From Tetrahymena elliotti 4EA (Eukaryota > Ciliophora > Oligohymenophorea > Hymenostomatida > Tetrahymenidae), in contig JH720320.1 of NCBI GenBank assembly GCA_000231825.2, positions 438,019 through 502,018 on the forward strand: a stretch of 64,000 nt of DNA. Reading direction: 5' to 3'. A program made the position numbers and the translations under genes. Positions 12,780 to 25,481 of the stretch are shown here, piece by piece; the stretch's first letter is position 1, and every line of letters begins with the position of its first letter. The notes beneath the pieces are model-generated. The model did not search any database. It was not told where the DNA came from and saw only the letters and a list, made by a program, of their open reading frames with translations.

Positions 12780-15087
12780 GATTTTAGAATATTTTAAATA
12801 AGATTTTTTTTAAGAAATATTTTTTTGAATGGGTTTTGTTTGATTATTAAAATTTTATTTATTATTTAATTATAAAAAAGATTGAAGTTAAGATTTACTA
12901 TTTAATTAAGCAAAATAGATAATTATTAAAATAGAAAAGCTTAATTATTATGTAAGTTTCTGTTGATTTTAATTTCTGTATTATTTTTACACATTACTAA
13001 AAATAAACTCAATGCAATTTATTTAAATAATAAAATCCCACTTCAATTTGAATGTCCAACATAAATTCTTGGTTTAATTTTTCCTGATTTAATTTAAATT
13101 TCCCAAACACAAAAAATATTCTACCATTAATATCACGCTTTTAGGATAATTAGAGAACAAGAATTGTTTTATAATAAATATAACATTTTTATCTATTACA
13201 ATCATTTCAGATATATAATTCATACAAAAAATTCAAATTATTTTCATTATTTATGTTTAGTAAATTACTGTGCATTAACTTTCAACTTAATCATATAGAC
13301 AAAACTCAAATCAGTAAATTTCTAAATATTTTCATTCAATAATAGATTCTAAAGATTGCAAGTAAGAATAGATCATCCAAAGGCAATTTAGTATGAATTT
13401 TATAAATATGTATTTAAAAAAATATAAAAACAAAATAAATCCTTTTTTTAAAAAGCTTTATAACACAGCATGCAAAATCATCAAAATTATTCATTTTTCT
13501 ACAAATAACTAATTTTCATACTAATTTCACAGTTATTTAATTCTTTTTAATATTTAAATACTTTTTTTTATTCTAAGAAAAACTATTTTTTATGTTAACG
13601 CAGAGATTTTAGAATAAGAAATAACATTTTACTGTGTTCTTTAAAAAAAGAAAAGTATTATTCAAAATTTTTCATATTTAGCTCATAAAAAGATACTAAT
13701 TACAAGTTACACTATAAAAAAAATTTTTTATTTTGGAAAAAGAATTGATTACTAGTAGTAAAAAAAGTGGCTTCGAGCTTTCACAGATATGAAAATAAAT
13801 AATAGATATTTGTTTTGAATAATTAATTGAGAATCTAATTTTTAACATATAAAAATAATCAATTTTCAAATTTTATTTAATAAAAATTGAATAATTTATT
13901 TACTTTGAATCATTTAGAAGTGTTTAGATTTGCATAAAGTTTATTCATTATTAAGAAGAAAAAATATGAAATCAGAATTTATTACTCCAAAGTAGAAAAG
14001 TTGGCTTTCTTAAAATTTTATGTTAAGCTTCCTTGTACAATTTAATGATATAAATAGAATAATTAATAACTTCTTAATATTTAAATAAGATTATTTTAAA
14101 CACTATTTTTACTTAAATAAATAGTCTATAAAACAAAGTAAACATGCTTGAATTGATTTATTATCATAATTTAATTATTCTTAATTATCAGCAAAAACAA
14201 TTTGTACTTAATGATTAAATAGACTTCATTAATTTAATTCTATCAAAAATCTATTTTCTCTATTATTACTGATTGTTTCTTTAAATTTTAAATATTTCTT
14301 TCTAATATTCAGTCTCAAATAAAGTCTAGATTTGTGATAAGATTTTTTTAATTTTCTTTGATTTTATAAGACTAATTTAAAATTATCTTACAAACCTCAT
14401 TTACAAGAATTTAAGTAACAGATTTCTTTTGCTTAAATGAAAATATTTTACAAAAAAGAAAAAGTAAAAAATATTATATTTAAATATTTTGTTTTTTTGA
14501 CACTAATAATTCAAAAAAATTTTGAATTTATTATTAAAAATTAAGATTTATGAAATAATAAAAACAAGTATTAATTCAAAAGTACACTTTCATAATAAAA
14601 AAATATAATATTTATTAATTTTTGAAAGATGAAACTATGTGAGTTCGTAGCTGGGTCTTTAATTAAAAGAATTTAACTTTTTAGAAAAAGAGAGTCTAAA
14701 AAGAAGACAATAAATTTAAAAAATACACTGTGAGCAGAGAAAATGACACCCTATTAAAGTTGATTTAAGATATCAAAAATTATATTGTAAAATAATGATG
14801 AAGTATTTTTTATAGCAAAACACTTGTGTGTAGGTAGTATTAAGAATTTAGAATGTAAATTTTCTGTTAAATTTTGCATTTCATTTTAAACTTGATTTGA
14901 TTTATGAGTTAAAAAGAATTATTTATATGAATTTAATTGTAAAATTATAAATTATTTTAATACTATATAAATTATAAATATTATAAAATATAAATTATTT
15001 TTTGAAACACAAAATTGAAAATAAGGTTTAAAATTATAATATTTTTGTTGATTGCAGTGTTTAAGTTATTGTTATTTTTATTAAATT
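12780..15087. other. Intergenic, AT-rich, no supported gene
   Basis: About 2.3 kb with no credible frame. A short inverted repeat (ctttttag / ctaaaaag, 11-base loop) lies inside a slightly GC-richer patch at about 14630-14760. At 14940-15000 there is a run of near-repeats of ataaatta. Confidence 0.6.
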
Positions 15088-18000
15088 TCACATTTAAAAC
15101 ATATTTTAATTGTTGACCAAACCTTAACCGCATAGCGTAGAAAATAGTTTTTCGAAATTAAAGCTAAAGGTATTTTTTTACAAGATTTTCTCTAAATTAT
15201 ATTGTATTTCTGTTTGTACTTCCTTCAGTAAAATAATTTTATTTGGTTTTGTCTTGTGTGGGAACATTAATTCAATAACTTAGTTTGCAAGTATATTGTC
15301 TTCTTCTAAAACAAGCAAAGACAATTAATTTTAGTTTATTTTCAAAGCATTCAAGTAGCTCAAGAAGAAGAAATAAAAAGCTGAAATATCATTACGATAG
15401 AAATCATAAGAAAATCCATACATTCCATCAATATGTATAAAAGAAAACCCTGTTGTCTTTTACAAGATCTAAATTCTGAGAGCACTATTCTCTATTTAAT
15501 TGTAGGCGTTGTATTTTCCATGCTAAAATTCTAAAATCAGGAAGTTCTATGACATTTCAAAATTCTCTTTGCACTAATTTATGAATTTCTAGACCTTTTT
15601 CTCAAGCTAATCTAAAGTGAAAGCACATTTAACATCTTTTGAGCTAATAACTACTCCTTTGGTTAGAAGAGTTGTAATAACATTTTCAAAATTCTTTATC
15701 TCTATTGGTCTATGCTTCTTTGTAAAATGTTTCTTAAGTTAAAGCTGGTCCATAGCCTGGTTATAATTTTTCACAGGAGTTGTTTTAGTGTTCAGAGATG
15801 AAGGAAATATATCAGATAAGAAAATACAAGTGTAAAATATTTCAAGCACTTTTGGACAAGGAATAATCTGCTTGTTAACAAATTCCTTGTAAAGTATTTC
15901 AGAGTCATCTTCTTGATCATATAGAATACAACATTTGTAGTTATCAAGATATGGCTTAAAGAAATTGCATAGTTTAGCGAAAACAACTTCAAAAGGATGA
16001 GATGTTTGAAGATTTCTTAAAGTATATTAAATATCTTTGTCATTGCTATTAATTCTCATATCAACTGGTTTTACAAATGAGGTGAATTAGTCTATTGTTT
16101 AATGCCTATCAGTGTTAATTATTACAGAATTTATTTAAATAATCTCATTATTACTTTGATTTAGTTAAAACTGAAGAACTATCAGCATTTGGACTGTAGA
16201 CTTTGTTAATTTTTTCTTCCTTATGTCATTTTAAGCTTAAACACTTGTACTTTGCAAATTTTGTGTATTAATTGCATAAATTTACTCTTCTGATTTCTAC
16301 CATGATTTCAATCTTAGTTATACTTCATCTGAATTATTTTTCAAAACCTAAGATATTTCTTTTGGTGACATTCTATTCTTAGTCTTTATAAGATCATAAA
16401 TGTTATTGTACTCCATTTCTGTTTACCTGCTAATAATACTTGAATTGAGTTTTTCATCATCATCATCAATTATTTCACTTGATAGATGATAAGTATTATT
16501 TTAAACGTGTTGTTCCTACACTACTGTAGACAAAGACTAAGAATTAAAGGTTAAATTTATTCCATTATCAGATATTTTTCTCTCTGTTTAATCTTAGCTT
16601 ATTAGCTTTCTTTTATCAATATATTCCACATTCTTAACTCTATAGTAGTGTTCTTGACTGCTATGTGACCTGTATTTACTATTTTTATTATTTGAGTAGC
16701 CTTGATTATCTTTTTAAATGCTATTGTGACGCATATTGTAGTTTGGTTTGTGATTAGAAGTGTTGGTCATACAATTTAGTTTTTTATTTTTGTTAGATGA
16801 AAACCTCCTCTCAGTTGATTTGTTCCTATTAGAATTATTATGATTATTAAATTAATTCTATTCACCATATTATATTTTTTAAAGAGTATATTGTGTTTAG
16901 GAACTATCTATTTTTTGAATTTATTTTTCTTCTAACTAACTATTCATTTAAAAGGTGGATTTATCAAAACCTTCTAATTAATTAGTAGGTTATCCGGCCT
17001 TTTATTTTAAACTGCCTAAATTTTATAAAGTCTTTTAGTAAGAAGAAGAACATGAAGGATAAGAACCATTTTTTTGGTTTTGTATAGGCTATTGATATAG
17101 AGATGAACTTTATTATAAAGATGAAGTAGAAGAAGGTGGTTTTAAGAATTATTATTTTAATACCTTATCTTGAGGACAAAAGTTTTGCTTCTCTGTTTTG
17201 TCATCTTGTTCCGATTAAGAATCGTTTTCTTCATCTTCTTCACTGTGATTGCTTCTTTCTTCTTTAAACTAATGTTCATATTGTTCATCTTCAAAATCCT
17301 ACTTACTGTTTTAATCTTATTATTTTTGGGTTGAATAGTTACTATCCATTTCAAATTTATCAAAGTCATTTTCTAATTCTTCTTACTTAGAGTTGATATA
17401 ATTTGATTAATTTTTATACTCGCTCAAATATTTAATATCAGCATTTTATACATTTAAATTTACATTTTCTTTTGGTAAATCTTTGTTAAGCTGATTTTAT
17501 GAGTTAATATCCCTTTGATCATCATCATCATCATCATCATCTTGAGAAATTCTTATCTTTTTTTTAGAATTTTCAATTTTATCTTATCTTTATTTGATTT
17601 CTTAGCCCTAAACTATTTTCTTTAATTCTGAACTGATTGAAATTTTTTTGGAGCTAATCTTACTGTTTTGGTCTACCCTCTTTTCAGCTTCTAGTGTCTA
17701 TTAGTAAATTGCATACATAAATCCATTACCTTCAAAAATACTCTTTTTAGGTTACTCAAACAGCTCGCTTTATAGAATCAAATTATCAGACTTAAAAAGT
17801 TAGCTAGAATTATTACTGCTTTGAAAGCTTTCTTAAAGTTCTTTGATTGATTCTTTTCTCTTTTTTTACTGTTCCTCAATAAATTAGGATAAATTTTTTG
17901 TTTAAAATGATTATTTCATGTTCAGATTTGTTAATGTTTCTTGCATTTGGCCTTGATCAGCAGCAGTTTACTTGCTCAAAAGACTTCTATTTTAACTTTC

Positions 18001-21000
18001 TTATTGAACTTGAATTTCATTATTTATTTTCTGATTATTAGTTTATTCTTTTTTTTAATTTTCAAAATCCTAAAGAATCTATTCATTTGGGAGGAAAGGT
18101 TCAAAATGAGAGTCCAATTTTTTTTTGAGCATTAATTTTTTCTTTTTTTTTGGACAGGATATATTTTCTTCTATTAAATTATCAGCAGATTTTATATGAG
18201 ATGTACTGAGTTCTGAAGTTGAAGGTTTCGTAAGAACTGTATTTACTTAAACACTTATGTCAGAAGATTATATTTGACTATGGTTTAAGTTTACATTATT
18301 TTTAGTATCTGTTGGGAATGTATTTGAAGAATCAAAACTTGATTTTATTTCTTTTTCATTATCTGAAGAAGCCTTTTATGCTTTGTAATTTGAATTTTTC
18401 TAAAATTTTGAAATCTCTTATTCAACTTAAGATTCTTATTCATTTTTTGGAAGACTATTATTTTATTTTTATTAAAACTAATCAATAATTTTTGTTCCCA
18501 TTTGACTATTTTAGATAACTAACAATTCCATTTCTTTTTTCTATTCTTCAATTTATTTTAGGGCTTCTTGTTTTTTTATTTCTATATTATTTTCTGAAAC
18601 TTAAACTTATTAATTATTTTAATTGTTAACAGAATTTTGAGCTGATTAATTTTGATTAATTTTATGAGAATCGCTACTTTTACTTACAGTAAAAATATCA
18701 GAATCAGGAGTGTTCATATTTTAAATATAATTGTTTAATTCATCTAACTTATTAACATTTGTTAAGTCTTTATTTTATTGATTTGTTTAGTCTTATTAGC
18801 AACTTAAATTATTAAATTAAGTTTATGTCTTTTCTTTATCTTCTTATTGTCTTATAAGAGATTAATTATTAAATTCTACTGTATTAAGTATGTTATCAGT
18901 TAAATTCTTTTAAGAGATTTATATTTGCTAGGTCTAAAATCCTATTTGCTAACTTAAATTCTAAGTTTCAACTTATCTTTGCTCACTTTCTCTTAATTGG
19001 ATTTTAGAATTCTTTGAATCTTAATCAGAAACATTTCTCAACTGTTCTTTTTAAATAACATTCTATTATCTGGTCGATTCAGAATTATTTTATCCATTTA
19101 TTGATAACAAATTCTATTCATTCTTTTGGAGTTAATTTTTTTAACTTTAGAATGAGCATGACAGAGAATCTTTTTATGATCTTTCAATTTTACTTGAAAA
19201 GCTATTTATTCTTTCTTTATCAGTTTGTTCATTATCTGAGTGATAATTTTTAGCATTATGTCTTAATTGGCTTTGACTTTAGTTGAAACAGATATTACTA
19301 ATACCAGGAAATGTTTAAGTTTGAATAGGAGTAAAATCATTTATTTAAGTAGCAGATTTTTATAAGAATGATTATTAATAAATACTTTCTCTCATTTAAG
19401 AAATAGTTAATGGATTTCTATTAAGGAGAGCTTAGGAGCAATCTAAGAGAAGTCTTGAAGCTTCTTGCATGGCTTGCTATTGTTACTAAATTTCAGTTTA
19501 TTTAACCTCTTAAGTGTATTAAACTCTTTTAGCAAGGTTTTATAATGACTACAAATGATTGTTAAATTTATTATCTTAACTTTTTATTTCATTCATTATT
19601 AATTCTTATTAAGCTTTATTTTTCTTATTGAAATCTTCTTAAAAAGAAGTAAGTTGTGATTGCTATTATTAAATTAAGTTTTCAGTATCTTGATTAAGGT
19701 TAACTATAAATTCAAATAAAATGCCTTACTTTTATCTTAAAGTTTATATTGTAGAGTTTTATTAAGACACAAAATTTGTAAGAAATTATTACTATTCATT
19801 TATTTAAGAAATCAGATTCTCCTTCATATTAGCTACAGAATCTGAAAGCTATTATGTATCAATTATTTCTTTTTTTATTTCTTCAATAATATCTTATTCA
19901 TCACATTCAAAAATCTCCTGTTTTTACTCAATTAATTAAGTATTTTTTTAAGAATAATTTATTTCATTATTATGAGTGAAGCTAGAATTAAGCTTCTTTT
20001 AATTATAATCTATGCTACTTTTGATAAGATTTAAATCACTTTTTATTTCATTTCTTAATTAAATATTTTAAGAAATTGTCCTGCTTTAAGAGATAGGAGT
20101 AGCCATAATTTAGCTTTCTTTATTAATTTATTATTTGTTTTCAGAAGAAATGGTCTTTTTTTCTTCTGATTCTTGCTCTATTTTATCTTGATTAGCTTAT
20201 TATACAAATTAATTTCTTTCAACATTTTAATTTTATTATGGAAAAGTGATAGATTTTTAATTTAATTAATTAGTATCATTTCTAAAAACAGAAGAATTTA
20301 ATATTTGTTAGTTTTATTGTTCTTATATTTATTAAGGAAATTATTATTCAATTTTTTGATTAATATTTTAAACATGAGAATTTTAAGATGAGGAAGGGTA
20401 CTCATCTAACACTTTTTAGGTCATCTACTATTCATAAATTCTATATTAATTGATGATTTCTTTTTGAATTTCTTCATCTTTAACATCTTTTTGTGTTTCT
20501 TAATCATTTGATAAATCTTCCTAATTGTAAGAATCTTAATTATTAGCTACCTAATCATCATTAATTTGAGAATCTTTTGATGATGAAAGAGATCCACTTT
20601 TTTATTAAGAATCTTAAACATTAGCTGCCTAATCATCATTTATTTGAGAATTCTTAGATAAGGAAAGAGATCCGCTTTTTTATTAGAAATTATTTATATT
20701 AGTCAAAGATTCTAATAAATTCTCCTATGCTGTGGATTGATTTTAATTCATTTAATTTTTTATGCTGTTTTAGGTTTCATTATTGACTTTGCTATTTTAT
20801 CTGATAAGATTCATAATTTTAGTTTAGAATTTGTTTCTTTATCTCCACCCAGAAGATAAAACTTAAGTAATGTAAAATCCTTACGAAATAATTTTAAGAA
20901 TACATTTTATGATATTTGTAGAGTATTCATTATTGAAATAGGATAAGATTTTTATCTTTTCTTACAAATTGGTATCTTTATTCATTTCTAAATCTTCCAT

Positions 21001-21918
21001 CAACTAATTTAATTAAATATTATTTTATATTTTTGTATACTTTTCAGGAATTATTTGATCAATGAATATAGCTTCTTTATTTATTTCATGTTCTAAGAAC
21101 TAAAGTTTGAATTACTTTAGAAGAGTCTTTACTTATTTAGAAGCATATGACATTATAAAACCTTCTTCAGCTTTTGTAAAGTAAAAGTCTATCTTCTAAG
21201 ATATCACTTAAAAGTGATCTTACATATCTTAAAGCTCATCTTCTTAAGAACTCACAGAAAATTCATAATGATCTTAAATCTTCACTTCTTTTTAATTTAT
21301 CACAATGAAGTAAACTTTTTTAACAACGTCACAACTTGTTTCGCTTGCATTCAATAAAATTAATCCTATAAAAGGTTTTTCAAAAGTATTACTCTTATCT
21401 TAAGCTTCTATATTTTAATTATTTTATTGATCTCTCATTGAATTTTTTTATTCATTTTTTTCTAATTGTTAAGTCTCCATTTTTGTTTTTATCTATTCAC
21501 TTGACATACTCTTTGATTGCTAATTGTTTTCATTCTAATTCTAGCTAAAGGGGTTGGAAGATTATGAAAGTTTTTACTTTATTTTCACTTAAGTTTAGTT
21601 TTGGTTGCTGCTCTAGTTATTGCTCTTATAAATATTGCTTGATGTTTCTGTTGAAGAATAACAATTCTAAGATTGAGAGTTTAGGCTATTGAAGTTATAT
21701 GGATCTCTATTCTATACTGTTTAGTGGATTTAATCTTATTAGTTAAAGTACATATTAGGTACTTTTTAACCTTATGTTTAGTCTACATTCTCTGTTTGCA
21801 AAAATTAATGACTACTCTACAAATTTTGGCTTGATTAATTCATAAATCCCTATTAAGGAGGGTTTTTCCTCATGTAAACTACGCTTTTGCTTGAGTTATT
21901 TCCTCTAGATGTGCTCAT
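15088..21918 (-). CDS. Giant Q/N/S-rich protein with degenerate ERI1-like C-terminal domain, 2276 aa
   Basis: A single open frame of exactly 2277 codons; an in-frame TGA two codons before the ATG at 21916-21918 fixes the start. The C-terminal ~380 residues align by eye with the ERI1-like domain of the gene at 4773-8855: MLIVLQFQLNQ replaces FVIDFECNQ (Q1916 and Q1918 where D and E belong), FVKPVDM matches YVKPTTF, CCILYDQEDDSE matches GCILYDCNSDCN, and KKHRPIEIKNF replaces NKHKGIDDARN (His2069 kept, last Asp now Ile). Catalysis should be lost. An N-terminal block at ~170-350 resembles the degenerate N-terminal domain of the paralogue. Between them lie ~1500 residues of Q/N/S/E-rich low complexity, a 26-residue tandem duplication (20530-20685) and a seven-Asp run (17519-17540). 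The closed length and absence of TGA argue against a decayed pseudogene. Confidence 0.85.
17519..17540 (-). repeat. Trinucleotide run encoding poly-Asp
   Basis: On the plus strand this is an (atc)n/(cat)n run; in the minus-strand gene it encodes seven consecutive Asp residues. Likely slippage-prone. Confidence 0.85.
20530..20685 (-). repeat. 78-bp tandem duplication inside the giant ERI1-like paralogue
   Basis: Two adjacent 78-bp units (20530-20607 and 20608-20685) about 85% identical. Each encodes 26 residues with the pattern KSGSLS..K.SQINDDQ followed by AN.QDS. The unit length keeps the frame. Confidence 0.85.
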
Positions 21919-22763
21919 TTATCAAAAAAATAACACTTTATATCTCTTAGCTGAAAAAAATAAGATCTCCTTTGCTATTAACTTTAAACAAGAAAATTCT
22001 TGTATTTCTATCTTATACAAACAAATTAAAAAAAAAAGTAGGTATTAATTTATTAATTAATATAATCTTTTGATAATATTAGAAAAATTTTAGTAAAAAA
22101 TACAAGCTCGTTTTTCATCAATAATTTATTATCTCAACTAAAAAAGTGATTAAAAAAAATTATAATTGTTTATGAACATAAATCAATCAACTTTAGTTTA
22201 TCTACATTTTCATCTTCTCTTAGTAATATATAAATCTTCAACTGATTAAGAAGAATTAACTTTTTAAGCTTTTTGAGTTTATTTTTAAACTCAATTTTCT
22301 CTTATTTTTTGATAAATTATCTAGATTACTTGTAGACTCTTTATTATTCCAAATTAAAGCGATTTTTACTCAAAAATGAGATAATTAATTATTAATTAAG
22401 AACAAAGCAAAAAAAAAATATTTTTATCCTAAAAAACAGGAGCTATTTCATTACCAAACATAATGTAAATATGCGAGAGATTTTTTTTACAAATATTATA
22501 TTTAAAAAATGTATTGCAAAGAATCGGTTTTTTTAAGTCATAAATTACAGAAAAATATTTTTAAACATTCAGAGCGGTTATGGAATATATTTTATCAATA
22601 AAAGGAGTTGAATAAAGAGTTTGATTTTAGACGCATATTTATTGAAATATTTACATTTATTTACAGTACTTTATAATAATTATTTTAATGAAGAATTAAT
22701 TATATATTTAATTTTTTTCATGTTTTTTTGTTATTAATTAAATGAATGAATGAATGAGTTAAT
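21919..22763. other. Intergenic, AT-rich
   Basis: Separates the start of the giant ERI1-like paralogue from the end of the next minus-strand gene. No gene-like frame seen. It ends with an (aatg)n microsatellite at 22741-22757. Confidence 0.7.
22741..22757. repeat. AATG microsatellite
   Basis: About four tandem units of aatg directly downstream of the gene ending at 22764. Confidence 0.8.
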
Positions 22764-24220
22764 TCAGATCATCATGGCTTTAGATTATCTATTAAAATAA
22801 CAAAAAAAAATTGTATTTAAACATAATAAAAATATTTTAAATTTTAAAATAAAAAGATTAGACTGATAAAAATAATTTACTTGCTTTGATTTTGATTAAC
22901 CTTTACCATTTTATTGGTTTGTTAATCAAAGACATAATATTGGACAATTTCTTCTATTGACTAATTATTAATGATATCATCATATTTATTTTTGCTTTCA
23001 TTAATAATGTTATTGAATTCTTCTACTAGACCAGATTCATTAACTTTTAACTTTTCATAGAGAAATTTTTTTACATTTTATAACTCGCAATTGAAATGGT
23101 TAAACAAAACTCTTTTTTAGTTATTGTGGATTCTTAATTTATTGTATAAATCTTGGAATTCACTCTACTAAAAACTCTGTTTATTTTACTTAAAATTTTA
23201 GATTTTTTATAGAAAATATTCAGGAGAAATATTCATATCTTCTGTCTTTATTTTAAAGATTGTTTCTCTATTTTTTTCAAACTATTCACTTAACTAATTT
23301 AACAACAAAGTAAATAATTTAAGGCCTAAATAATTTGTATCATTTTCTTAATAGTTTTTGCTAATCTAAAAGAGGCAATACTTAGATTCATTAAAGCAGT
23401 AAGAAAATAGATTTTCAAGATCTTGTTAACTCTACTCTAATTCTTTGAAATGCTTTAGCTTAAAAAAGTTATTGTAATGTTTGATAATATTTTCTAATTC
23501 TTAAATTGTAAAACTTTATCTTTAGAAATCGATTTCCTTGTACACTTCATTATATAAATCAATATAATATTTCAATTTATAGGATCTGTATTCAGCCAAT
23601 TCATAAAAAAAGAAGAATAATCTCACACAAGTACAAAAGTATCTGTAATAGCGCTACTTTTCAGATTGAAATACCCAAAAATCATAACAATATAGTTTTT
23701 CAATAGCAATATATTCTTAACAACATTTTAAAAACTGTTGTTCCTATTCAACTTTTTACATAAAGATTTCATTATTATTTGGAATTTCAAAAATATCTTG
23801 AAATTATTTAATTATCTTCTCAAAGTCTTTTTTTATTTCTACATGTTATTTTTCAATTGTAAGATTCAATTCAATCATTTATATCTCATTTCTTAAATAG
23901 AAGTCTATATTCTCTAAAATGTGAGTAATAAAAGCCTCATAATGGTAAGAAATACCCTCACGAATCTTGTTTCTTTCTATTTGTTAAGTTTGATTCAAAA
24001 ATTTTTAAACTCTCTCCTTTTTAGATTCAGATTATTTAGATAAAACCTACTAAACATAGTAAATTAAACTGAAATTCTTTTCTTAATCTATTTAGCCACT
24101 TAATCTCTTCATAAATGATTTTATGGCAAGAGTGTTCTTATCAAAAAAGTAGAACCATATACCATCTTCTAAACTCTAAAATTGTTCATCAGGTTGATGT
24201 TTATTTTCAAGATATGACAT
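22764..24220 (-). CDS. Helical protein of unknown function, 2 exons, 454 aa
   Basis: Exon 1 is 22882/22881-24220, then an 92-bp AT-rich intron (22789-22880, GTAAAT...TAG), then exon 2 at 22764-22788, giving 455 codons and the tail QSKAMMI. Reading straight through the intron would also stay open and stop at 22772, but that tail is hydrophobic and noise-like, so the spliced form is preferred. The start ATG at 24218-24220 begins SYLENKHQPDE; the frame is open further upstream without another ATG, so an extra 5' exon is possible. The protein is rich in E, K, Q, F, Y and N, has no transmembrane segment or signal peptide, and looks largely helical. I recognise no domain. The divergent neighbour is the SNF2 gene at 25482. 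Confidence 0.75.
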
Positions 24221-25481
24221 ATCAGCTAATGTAAAATATGGGCTTTTTAATGATTGTTATTGGTTGAGTTTCTTATTTAGGATTTATTAAAAAAAGTTCT
24301 ACCTATGTTAATTAAAAAGCTAAATATTAATTAAAATATTTGATAATTCACAAAGAGTCCTTCTTAATAAAGTAAAATTAAAATTATAGATAAAATTTAT
24401 TTTTTTAATCATATAATAAATATTTACAAAGATTATTCTTTTGATTTCTCCAAATATCCAAGTTTACTTTATCAAACAACTAAAATACAAGATTAGATAA
24501 TATTTAATTTATAAAATTTAATTAAAACTAATAAAAATAGAAAAATCTATTATCTTCATTCTTTTTTTATGTACTCCCCTATTTAAAGCTAAAGATTAAC
24601 TTGTCAATTTTTTTAATTGCAACTCTGCTTATTTTTATTTTATTATTCTTACAAATAAGTAAAATGATTAAAATATTTCATTATTTCTAATAGGAAATTT
24701 TTTAATTCAACCCCAAAATTAATATTTAAATTTTTATTTTTTTTTCTAAATTTTTATCCAAGTTTGAATGAAAAAAAATTAATTTTGTGAATTAAATGTC
24801 AAAGTAATTCGATTTTATTCAAAAATGACTATTAAAAAAATTAGAATTATAAACATTTATTGAAGAAAATTTTCTTATTCATGCTTATTTAAAAAATATA
24901 ATTTAAAGCAAACTATTTTGACAAACAATAAATGTTTTAAAATTAAAATATTACTTTTTAAAATTTTATAATTATTTTAATAAAAAAAGAAGAAAATTTC
25001 ATTTTTAGAGTAAAGAAAAAATAATTTTGAATAAAGAAATAAATAATAATATGAAATATTTTGAGAATTTTTTTTCATATTTATGAGTCAAAAAATTTTC
25101 GCTCCAATAAAATTGAATTTTAAATTTTCAATAGGACTTTGAAATAGTATCGTTTTACAAATAAATATAAAAAGTGAGCCAAAGTAGAGTTTGATTTTAG
25201 AATGTTATTATCTTCATTGGCTATAGATCAATTAATATTCAAAAATAGTGTTTAAAAGTGAAGATATTATTTTTTAATAAAAATCTGAAATTTTCATTGT
25301 AGTTTATTAATACTGATTTATTGTTTAAGCAAGTAAAAGTAAAGTATAAACATATCAAAAAATCAAATTAAGACTAAGATTAATTTTTGATCATAATTTT
25401 TAAGATACTTATTTACTAGTTTAAGAGCTTTAGTTAGACATAGATTTAAATTGATTTTAAATAGCTTTTATCATTAAAAAA
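24221..25481. other. Divergent intergenic region
   Basis: 1.26 kb between two divergently transcribed genes, so it should contain both promoters. It is extremely AT-rich with no credible frame or recognisable element. Confidence 0.7.

Noticed and set aside
17941..18135. Plus-strand hydrophobic open frame starting MHLALISSS
   Set aside because: Lies antisense inside the 6831-nt minus-strand frame; its hydrophobicity is the shadow of Q/N/K-rich coding on the other strand.
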